Assembly (NCBI RefSeq): GCF_900102345.1
Contig: NZ_FNKB01000001.1
Span: 1,860,001-1,924,000 of the forward strand
Reading direction: 5' to 3'
DNA from: Leucobacter chromiiresistens
GTDB taxonomy: Bacteria > Actinomycetota > Actinomycetes > Actinomycetales > Microbacteriaceae
Length of the DNA: 64,000 nucleotides
Of the stretch, positions 52,299-59,331 are shown one piece after another. Numbering within the stretch: position 1 is the stretch's first letter; each line of letters opens with the position of its first letter. The translations under genes were made by a program, and so were the position numbers. The notes below the pieces were generated by a model. That model was not told where the DNA came from, did not search any database, and saw nothing but the letters and a program-made list of their open reading frames with translations.

Positions 52299-52777
52299 CC
52301 GCACCTCTCATGACCCCCGACTTCGAGTACTGCTTCGAACTGCGCGTCGCCGTCGACGACGCCTTTCCGATCGGCGGCTCGACGCCCGAGGAGGGCCTGC
52401 ACTTCGCGCCGATCACGGGCGGTACCTTCGCGGGGCCGCGGCTGCAGGGTCGGATCCTGCCGGGCGGAGGGGACTGGTGGAACGGCCGGGGCCTCACCGT
52501 GCGCCTCGACGCGCGCTACGTCATCGAGGCGGAGCTCGGCGACGGCGCCACCGCCGCGATCGACGTGGTCAATCGCGGTTACTGGCGCACCGACGAGGCC
52601 GGGATCGCCCGGCTCGAGGCGGGCGACGAGCTCGACGAGCGCGAGCTCTACTACCGCACCGCCTTCGTCTTCCAGACCGAGCACCCCGCACTCGAGTGGC
52701 TGACCGCCTCGCAGTTCATCGGCTACGCGAGGCCCGAACCGGGGCACGTGGTCATCCGCGTGTTCCGGCTCGTCTAG
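52295..52777 (+). CDS. DUF3237 domain protein (second copy)
   Basis: Protein of 160 aa, paralogous to the protein at 46414: FEYCFELRVAVDDAFPIGG, FAPITGGTFAGPRLQGRILPGGGDWW, LDARYVIEAELGDGA, NRGYW, and closing FIGYARPEPGHVVIRVFRL. The ATG overlaps the ATPase stop. Function unknown. The repeated presence argues for a specific step in the pathway. Confidence 0.88.
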   Translation: MTAPLMTPDFEYCFELRVAVDDAFPIGGSTPEEGLHFAPITGGTFAGPRLQGRILPGGGDWWNGRGLTVRLDARYVIEAELGDGATAAIDVVNRGYWRTDEAGIARLEAGDELDERELYYRTAFVFQTEHPALEWLTASQFIGYARPEPGHVVIRVFRLV

Positions 52778-52925
52778 CCGGCGCACCCCCCTTCCGCCCC
52801 ACGGCCCCGACCACGACCGCCCGCCGCCACCGCCGGCCCGCTCGCCACCACCCGCCACTATCACCGCCCGCCCGCTCGCCACGACCGCCCGCCCGCTCTC
52901 GCGCGCAGGCGAGAGAAGAGATGAC

Positions 52926-54680
52926 ATGACCGACTTCGCCGACCTCTGCATCGTCGCGGGGCGCGTCTTCGACGGCCGCGTACGCACCGCGCACACCGCC
53001 GTCGCCGTCCGCGGATCGCGCATCATCGCCGTCGCCGACGATGCGCGCGTGCTCGCCCTGCGCGGGCCCGAGACCCGCTTGATCGACGCTCGCGGCGGCC
53101 TCATCACCCCCGGCTTCGTCGACGCCCACGTGCACGCCGCCTTCGCAGGCGTCGAACGGCTGAGCTGCGACCTCTCGGGCGCGCGCACGGCGGAGGAGAC
53201 GTTGGCACTGATCCGCGCAGCCGCAGACGAGGCCGACACGGGCGCAGCCGATCCCGATTCCTGGATCACCGGAGGCGGGTGGAGCCACGAGCTGTTCCCG
53301 AACCCGACGCGAGATATCCTCGACGCGATCGTCGCAGACCGCCCCGTCGCGTTCTCCGATGCGGGGCATCACACGCTCTGGGTGAACTCCCGCGCGCTCG
53401 AACTCGCGGGGATCACGCGCGAGACGCCGCAGCCGGCGAACGGGCGCATCGTGCTCGACGCGGCCGGCGATCCGACCGGGTACCTCAACGAGACCGCGGC
53501 CGAACTCGTCGGACGCATCATTCCTCCCGCCACGGACGCCGAGATCGCGGCGGGCCTGCTCGACGCGCAGCAGCATCTCTGGTCGCTCGGCATCACCGGC
53601 TGGCACGAAGCCATTCTCGGAGAGTACAACGGCAAGGCCGACTGCACCGCCGCGTACCGCCGCACCATCGCCGAGGGGAGCCTGCGGAGCCGCACGTCGG
53701 GAGCCCTCTGGATCGCCCCCGGGCTCGCGGAGGCCGACGTACCCGCGCTGGTCGAGCGCTTCGAAGGGCTGCGCGCCGAGAACGCCGCCGCAGGGTTCGC
53801 GACGACGACCGCGAAGGCCATGATCGACGGCGTGCCCCACGGGGGCACCGCTGCGCTGCTCGAGCCGTACTGCGCGCACGGGGGTGTCAAGGGCGGTGAG
53901 GGCGATGCCGGGCCCGCGAGCTCCGGAGAGCTGCACTTCACCGAGTCGGCCGTGCGCGCCCTCGTGCAGCAGCTCGACGCCGCGGGGTTCGCCCTGCACC
54001 TGCACATCATGGGGGATCGGGGCATCCGGGTCGCCCTCGACGCCGTCGAAGCGGCGCGCATCGCGAACGGACCCGGGCCGCGGCACCACGTCGCGCACCT
54101 GTCGATGATCCACCCCGACGATGCCGCCCGATTCGGCCCGCTCGGCCTGACCGCCAATATGCAGGCGCTGTGGGCGGCGCCCGATCCGCACGTCGTGCCG
54201 ATGATCGGGGAGGAGCGCATGCGCCGCGGCTACCCGTTCCGCACGCTCGCCGACGGAGGCGCCGATCTCGCCATGGGGTCCGACTGGCCGGTCTCCCCGC
54301 CCGATCCGTGGCTCGCGATGCACGTCGCCGTCAACCGGTCGCTGCCCGAGCGGCCGCCGCCCACCGATGCGGCCGACGCTCTCGAGGGGGCCGACCCTCT
54401 CGAGGGGGCCGCGGCCGGGGCGCCGGCCGGGGCGCCGGCCGGGCCTCCGGATGTGCTCGACTCGGGGCAGGCGTTGACGCTCGCGGAGAGCGTCGCGGCG
54501 TACACGAGCGGTTCGGCGGCGCTGGTGCTCGATGCAGCGGGGCGCATCCGCGTGGGGGAGCGCGCCGACATCGCGGTCGCGACGTGCGATCCCTTCGCGG
54601 GCCCGAGGGAGGCGATTCTCGCGACCCGAACCGCCGTCACCGTGGTCGGTGGATCGGTGGTCTTCGAGCTCGCGCCCTAG
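52926..54680 (+). CDS. YtcJ-type amidohydrolase
   Basis: Metal-dependent hydrolase of 584 aa. The metal site is GFVDAHVHAAFAG, with TAKAMIDGVPHGGTA as the bridging-lysine segment, HLHIMGDRGIRVALDAV and AHLSMIH as histidine motifs, and DLAMGSDWPVSPPDPW with the terminal Asp. A low-complexity Ala/Gly/Pro insertion lies near residue 490. Last gene of the CocE operon; the 148-bp C-rich spacer before it has no clear promoter. Paralogue of the protein at 30970-32625. Confidence 0.88.
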   Translation: MTDFADLCIVAGRVFDGRVRTAHTAVAVRGSRIIAVADDARVLALRGPETRLIDARGGLITPGFVDAHVHAAFAGVERLSCDLSGARTAEETLALIRAAADEADTGAADPDSWITGGGWSHELFPNPTRDILDAIVADRPVAFSDAGHHTLWVNSRALELAGITRETPQPANGRIVLDAAGDPTGYLNETAAELVGRIIPPATDAEIAAGLLDAQQHLWSLGITGWHEAILGEYNGKADCTAAYRRTIAEGSLRSRTSGALWIAPGLAEADVPALVERFEGLRAENAAAGFATTTAKAMIDGVPHGGTAALLEPYCAHGGVKGGEGDAGPASSGELHFTESAVRALVQQLDAAGFALHLHIMGDRGIRVALDAVEAARIANGPGPRHHVAHLSMIHPDDAARFGPLGLTANMQALWAAPDPHVVPMIGEERMRRGYPFRTLADGGADLAMGSDWPVSPPDPWLAMHVAVNRSLPERPPPTDAADALEGADPLEGAAAGAPAGAPAGPPDVLDSGQALTLAESVAAYTSGSAALVLDAAGRIRVGERADIAVATCDPFAGPREAILATRTAVTVVGGSVVFELAP

Positions 54681-54687
54681 CACCGGG

Positions 54688-54778
54688 GGCGGGTGGGCGG
54701 GCGCGCGGTGGCGCCCGCCCGTGCCGTGCCGCGCCGTGCCGCGCCTTGCCGCCCGCCCGCCGCGCCCGCCCACCCGCC
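54688..54778 (+). terminator. Long-stem inverted repeat after the CocE operon
   Basis: GGCGGGTGGGCGGGCGCG (54688-54705) pairs perfectly over 18 bp with CGCGCCCGCCCACCCGCC (54761-54778), 8 bp past the last stop codon. Probable operon terminator. It opens a 486-bp non-coding stretch (54681-55166). Confidence 0.55.
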
Positions 54779-54806
54779 CGCCGCGCCGCCCCCGCCCACT
54801 CCCGCC

Positions 54807-54868
54807 GTTGCACCCCTTTCTCGCCGTCGCACCTGCACATCTCGGGTGCACTGGAGACACCGGTGTGC
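54807..54868. repeat. 62-bp dispersed imperfect palindrome, copy C
   Basis: The left arm TTGCACCCCTTTCTCGCC is well conserved; the right half is diverged and ends CGGTGTGC. It lies in the same gap as copy D. Confidence 0.55.
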
Positions 54869-54909
54869 GCCGGCGCCCCACGAGCGCCGCCCGCGCCTCC
54901 GTTCACGCC

Positions 54910-54971
54910 GGGCCGCCGCTCGTCCGCACACCGCCCGCCCCGGGGCCGCCGCTCGTCCGCACACCGCCCGC
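54910..54971. repeat. Two-copy direct repeat, 33-bp period
   Basis: A 29-bp block beginning GGGCCGCCGCTCGTCC at 54910 recurs at 54943, separated by 4 bases. Non-coding. Confidence 0.75.
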
Positions 54972-54987
54972 ATGCCGCCACCCCGCC

Positions 54988-55049
54988 ATCGCACCGCTTC
55001 CTCACCGGTGCACCTTTGTATTACACGTGCGACCGCGAGATTCAGGTGC
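54988..55049. repeat. 62-bp dispersed imperfect palindrome, copy D
   Basis: Matches copy A at 46 of 62 positions without gaps; the differences cluster in the central loop and right arm. Left part ATCGCACC, right part ACCGCGAGA...AGGTGC. Confidence 0.7.
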
Positions 55050-55166
55050 TTCGGCGACCGGGGCATCGCCGCTCACAGCGTCGGTCTCCCGTTGCTGACC
55101 AGCAGCTCTCCACAGATATCCCACGCGCTCATGTGCAGCGTCCGGCACGATGCCACGATCGGGGGC

Positions 55167-56234
55167 ATGGATGTAGAGCGACAACTCCTCAGCGCAGGCC
55201 GCGAGCTGCGCTCGAGCAATCAGCTGGCCCGCGATGGCATGACGTCGCGCGGCCTGATGCTCGCGGTGCGTAACGGTGAGCGTGTACGTGTGCGGTCCGG
55301 CTGGTACGTTTCCGGCGCGTTCTGGGAGGGCGCCCGTCCTGAGGAGCGGCACCTCGCCGCGATCGTGGCGGCCCAGCGCGCTACCCGCACGGAGCTGATC
55401 TTCTCGCACCGCTCTGCCGCCGTATTACACGGGCTGCCGGCGTGGAGCGATTGGCTCACCGGCGCCGGCATCCGAAGGGCGCCGGATCCCCGACAGGTGC
55501 ACCTCATCGTGTCGCCTGATCGGCGAGGCGGCTCGACGCCGGTAGCGTTCCGCCATCGGCAGACCGTTGCCGCCTCTGACCTGGTGCATCGTGGAGGCTT
55601 CTCCACCACCGGGCCGCATCGGACCATCGCAGACCTCGCGCGGAGCGAGCCGTTCGTACTCGCGCTCGCGTGCGCCGACGCCGAGCTGCGCCGCACCGCG
55701 GCGGCGCGCGGCGCAGTCGACGCCGATGCTTGGTCGGACTGGCGTGCCGATATCGCCGACCGTTCCGCGGGGGCCGCCACTCGTAATGGCGTGCGGAGCC
55801 TGCGTGCGCTCGAGGCTCTCGCCGATCCGCGCACCGACTCGCCGCTCGAGAGCGGAGCACGGCTGCGCCTGGTGCAGCTCGGCTTCGCCCCGGTGCCGCA
55901 GGTGGAGGTGGCAGCACCCGGCGGAGGTCGCTATCTCGTCGACTTCGAGCTCGCCGGGTGCGGGGTGTACGTCAAATGCGACGGCACCTCGAAGTACTTC
56001 GATCGGGGCTCAGACGTCGGCCGATCACCTGAAGCGGTGCTTCTGCGCGAGAAACAGCGGCAGAACTGGATCACCTCGACCACGGGCAGGCGCATGGTGC
56101 GTCTCATCGCCCGCGATGTCGTCTCGGTCGAGCGCCTCGCGTCTGTGCTGCGCGCATGCTCGATCGAGGTTCCGGGCGCACCCGCCTCAGAACTCGGTCC
56201 CGCTATCGCTCGGTTCCTCGCGAGGACGCCGTGA
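55167..56234 (+). CDS. AbiEi/DUF559-like protein
   Basis: Protein of 355 aa with the layout of actinobacterial AbiEi-antitoxin-like/DUF559 proteins. The N-terminal winged-helix-like part (SSNQLARDGMTSRGLMLAVRNGERVRVRSGWYV) is followed by a middle region with SHRSAAVLHGLP and TIADLAR. The C-terminal nuclease-like segment (YLVDFELAGCGVYVKCDGTSKYF) has KCDG where related proteins have an (E/D)xDG-type site. GGGGG lies just before ATG 55167. No AbiEii-type toxin gene follows, so it is an orphan. Role in defence is unproven. Confidence 0.72.
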   Translation: MDVERQLLSAGRELRSSNQLARDGMTSRGLMLAVRNGERVRVRSGWYVSGAFWEGARPEERHLAAIVAAQRATRTELIFSHRSAAVLHGLPAWSDWLTGAGIRRAPDPRQVHLIVSPDRRGGSTPVAFRHRQTVAASDLVHRGGFSTTGPHRTIADLARSEPFVLALACADAELRRTAAARGAVDADAWSDWRADIADRSAGAATRNGVRSLRALEALADPRTDSPLESGARLRLVQLGFAPVPQVEVAAPGGGRYLVDFELAGCGVYVKCDGTSKYFDRGSDVGRSPEAVLLREKQRQNWITSTTGRRMVRLIARDVVSVERLASVLRACSIEVPGAPASELGPAIARFLARTP

Positions 56235-56360
56235 AGCCCCCGCTGTCGCCGCCTTCGGCCGCCGCCGAACCGGTTGTTCGCAGGTTCATCTGCGGGGCGC
56301 CGGTGCGGTCGGGGGCGGGGGACCGGCTGCGCGACGCGGGAGTCGAGGCCGGGCGGTCGA

Positions 56361-58229
56361 CTACTCCGCGTCGGCGGGCACGTCGAGACCGTTCACCCGC
56401 TGAATCTCGCGCTGGTACTCGGCGACCACGCTGCGCGACACTCGGCAGTCCAGCAGAATCGTGCCGTAGGCGCCGGCCTCCGTCCAGGTGCGCAGGGCGT
56501 CGAGGTCGCGCAGGCTGCGCACGCGCACTCCTGTCGCACCGAGTGCTGCGGCCACGCCCGCGAAGTCCACCTCGGGAATCAGCATCGGCTCCTGGTCGAG
56601 CCCCATCTCGCCGTAGAGGTGCACCTCCGCACCATAGGCGCCATCGTTCCAGACGACGATGATGCAGCTGGAGGCGGATCGGATCGCGGTCTCGAGGTCG
56701 GCGAGCGCCATGAGCCCGCCGCCATCGCCCGTGCTGAGCACGGTCGTCGTGCCCGGAACGGCTGCGGCGACGCCGGCCACCGTCGAGAAACCGAGGCCGA
56801 TCGTCTGATAGGCAGTGCCGACCATGATCATGCGCTCGGGCGATGCGACGGGCCAGTACATGTTCGCCCAGCCGAGGAAGTGGCCTCCGTCGGTCGTCAC
56901 GTGACGTTCGGCGGGGAGGAGCTCGCCGATGCGCGCGGCCACGGTGCGAGGATCGAGCCTGCCGTCCGGGCACACGCCGCCCGGAACGCCGGTGGTCCGC
57001 TCCCGCAGCGCTCCACCGGGTTCGAGCCCCGCGATCGTCGTGCGCCACCCCGTCGCGCCCCCCTCGGCCCCTGCGGAACCCTCGGCCCCCTCGGCATTCT
57101 CGCGCACGGCGATGATTCCGGCGGTCAGCCGCTGCAGCACGTCGCGGGCGTCGCCCTGCAGCAGCTGGTGCGTGATGGGGCGATTCGTCTTGGGAGCGGC
57201 GACCTGCTCCGCGTCCACGCGGATCACCGTCGTGCCCGCGCCGAAGAGGTCGCCGAAGCGCATGGTGAACTGGTTGAGGCTCGCTCCGACGACGAGCACG
57301 ACGTCGGCCGACTCGATCACCTCCATGGCTCGGCGCTGGCCGAAGCCGCCGGTGACTCCCAGGTCGAAGTCATGGTCCGGGAAGATGCCTCGGCCGAGCG
57401 CCGTCGTGGCGGTCGGTGCACCGAGCACGGCGGCGATCCGGCCGAGCTCGACGACGGACCCCGAGAGGTGAGCGCCGTGCCCGGCGATGACGAGCGGGCG
57501 CTCGGCCTCGAGCAGGGCGTCGACGGCGAGCTCGATCTGATGGTCGGCAGGGCGGGCGTGCGGCGCTGCGGTGGACGACGGATCCATAGCCGAGACCGTG
57601 CCGCTGCGCTCCGGTTGCGGCGCGGGTTCGGCGCCCGACACCGAGGCGGAGAGTGCTGCGAGCACCGACGGGTCGGAGAGATCGACGCCGCGCGAACTCG
57701 GTGCGCCGGCATCGCCGGATACGTCGCCCTCGGCATCTGCGATCGGCGTGTTCACGAGGTCGTAGGGGATCGCGAGCACGACGGGCCGCCGCACGCGGAG
57801 CGCGTACGCCGTCGCGCGCTCGACCGTGCGCGCGATGTTCGTGACCGACAGCGTGTGCGTGCGGATGCCGAGCGCGGCGGCGAGCATCTCCTGGTCGACG
57901 TCCCAGGGCCGCGGCCCCGTGCTCGGAGCGTCGCCGACGACGACGAGCATGGGCGTGCGGGCCTGCGCGGCCTCGGCGAGAGCGGTGAGCGCGTTCGTGA
58001 AGCCGGCGCCGTACGTGGTGGTGGCGATCGCGAGCCCTCCGCTCACGCGCGTGTAGGCGTCGGCTGCGGCCACGGTGCCGGCTTCGTGGCGCACAGCGAC
58101 GTAGCGCACGCCGAGGTCTCCGAGTTGCTCGATGAGATGGGCGTTGCCGTTGCCCATCAGGCCGAACGCCACGCGGGAGTGGGGAGCGAGAGCGGTGGCG
58201 AGCGCGCGCACCAGAGTCGTGTCAGACAT
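56361..58229 (-). CDS. Thiamine diphosphate-dependent enzyme (acetolactate synthase/benzoylformate decarboxylase-like)
   Basis: ThDP enzyme of 622 aa with the three-domain POX fold. The PYR domain carries the catalytic Glu in VRHEAGTVAAADAYTR. A central domain follows a low-complexity insertion (~175-235). The PP domain has the Mg-ThDP motif GDGGGLMALADLE...VVWNDGAYG. ATG 58229 (AGGA at 6 nt) is preferred over GTG 58232. It lies downstream of an IclR gene on the same strand. It may decarboxylate or carboligate an aromatic 2-oxo acid. True acetolactate synthase is less likely because no regulatory subunit gene is adjacent. Confidence 0.82.
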   Translation of the reverse strand: MSDTTLVRALATALAPHSRVAFGLMGNGNAHLIEQLGDLGVRYVAVRHEAGTVAAADAYTRVSGGLAIATTTYGAGFTNALTALAEAAQARTPMLVVVGDAPSTGPRPWDVDQEMLAAALGIRTHTLSVTNIARTVERATAYALRVRRPVVLAIPYDLVNTPIADAEGDVSGDAGAPSSRGVDLSDPSVLAALSASVSGAEPAPQPERSGTVSAMDPSSTAAPHARPADHQIELAVDALLEAERPLVIAGHGAHLSGSVVELGRIAAVLGAPTATTALGRGIFPDHDFDLGVTGGFGQRRAMEVIESADVVLVVGASLNQFTMRFGDLFGAGTTVIRVDAEQVAAPKTNRPITHQLLQGDARDVLQRLTAGIIAVRENAEGAEGSAGAEGGATGWRTTIAGLEPGGALRERTTGVPGGVCPDGRLDPRTVAARIGELLPAERHVTTDGGHFLGWANMYWPVASPERMIMVGTAYQTIGLGFSTVAGVAAAVPGTTTVLSTGDGGGLMALADLETAIRSASSCIIVVWNDGAYGAEVHLYGEMGLDQEPMLIPEVDFAGVAAALGATGVRVRSLRDLDALRTWTEAGAYGTILLDCRVSRSVVAEYQREIQRVNGLDVPADAE

Positions 58230-58394
58230 CACAGGTCCTTCGAGAGGGTATACGAGATACAGGGAACCGTGTATGTCTCGCCGGGCGGCGTCGCCCTGGC
58301 AGCAGCGCCCCTTTTTCGAGCGCCTTCCCCGGCAGGGCCGGATGAGACCCGACCGAGCTGGACTCCTTCATCTTAGTGATCTGCCGAGCCGCCG

Positions 58395-58448
58395 CGAAAC
58401 GGCGCCCGGGATGCGGCGAAACGGCGCCCGGGATGCCGCGAAACGGTG
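58395..58448. repeat. 22-bp tandem repeat, about 2.5 copies
   Basis: CGAAACGGCGCCCGGGATGC starts at 58395 and 58417, and a partial CGAAACGG at 58439. It lies between the IclR stop and the ThDP gene. Confidence 0.7.
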
Positions 58449-58471
58449 CCGTCGCCGTTGCGCGCCGCCGC

Positions 58472-59188
58472 CTACCGGTAGCTCTGCGCGATGCGCTCAG
58501 CCGCCTCCTGCAGCGCATCGACGACTTCCAGAATGGTTTCGGGCACTTTGAAGTGCACGACGGCGATCGCCGCGGGCGGCTCGCCCGCGATCCGCAGCGG
58601 CACCGCGATGCCGGTGACGTCGTCGATGACCTCGGCCCTGCTGAGGGCGTACCCCTTCCGGCGCGCCTCACTGCCGGCGCGGCTCATCTCGGGGTCGCCG
58701 AGGTAGGCCTTCCGCTCGGCGCGGGTGAGCGACGACTCGATGGCGTGTCCCGGCGCGCCGCGGTGCAACGGATGCCGCACTCCGGGGTTGCGGGCGATGG
58801 TCGCGGCGACGTTCGACGGCTCGGCCGTCACCAGCGTGACCACCTCGTCGGCGTCGAGCACGGTGACGAACGTGGTCATGCCGAGTTCGTACGCGAGCTC
58901 GGTGATCACCGGCATGGCGGCGGTGTGGAGCGCCGGGGCGACGCCGCGGGCGAGCACCGTCAGCTTCGGTCCGAGTCGGATGAGACCCGCTTCGTCGCGC
59001 ACCACGAAGCGGTGCTGCTCGAGGGTGCGCAGGATCCGGTAGGCGTTGGAGCGGTGCACGTCGAGCCCGGCCGCGAGTGCTGCGATCGACATCGGGGATT
59101 CGGCTTCGGCGAGCAGCTCGAGCGCGCGCAGACCGCGGGACAGTGTCTGGGAGCCGGCGGTGGGGCCGGTCTCGCTCGCGGGGGTCAT
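58472..59188 (-). CDS. IclR family transcriptional regulator
   Basis: Regulator of 238 aa with an N-terminal winged HTH (LSRGLRALELLAEAESPMSIAALAAGLDVHRSNAYRILRTLE) and a GAF-like IclR effector domain (~90-235; PLHRGAPGHAIESSL; RKGYALSRAEVIDDVTGIAVPLR). ATG 59188 is preferred to the longer frame. Divergent from the flavoprotein monooxygenase, whose promoter carries a perfect dyad. Confidence 0.9.
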   Translation of the reverse strand: MTPASETGPTAGSQTLSRGLRALELLAEAESPMSIAALAAGLDVHRSNAYRILRTLEQHRFVVRDEAGLIRLGPKLTVLARGVAPALHTAAMPVITELAYELGMTTFVTVLDADEVVTLVTAEPSNVAATIARNPGVRHPLHRGAPGHAIESSLTRAERKAYLGDPEMSRAGSEARRKGYALSRAEVIDDVTGIAVPLRIAGEPPAAIAVVHFKVPETILEVVDALQEAAERIAQSYR

Positions 59189-59275
59189 GCCTTCTATTCT
59201 GTCGGATGCGCAGTCGCCGGAGTGTTGCGCGGGGGCGGCGAGCGACATATTCTTTCTGTGCAGTATTCAGACTGA

Positions 59276-59294
59276 GTGTTCATATAGTGAACAC
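59276..59294. promoter_or_regulatory. IclR-type operator over the monooxygenase promoter
   Basis: GTGTTCA-TATAG-TGAACAC is a perfect 7-bp inverted repeat. It contains TATAGT (59283-59288), a good -10 for the monooxygenase gene 44 bp downstream; the -35 is weak. This suits control by the divergent IclR protein. Confidence 0.72.
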
Positions 59295-59331
59295 GGCAGC
59301 GCGGCGCACGTCGCGGTAGTGAGGAGAAACA

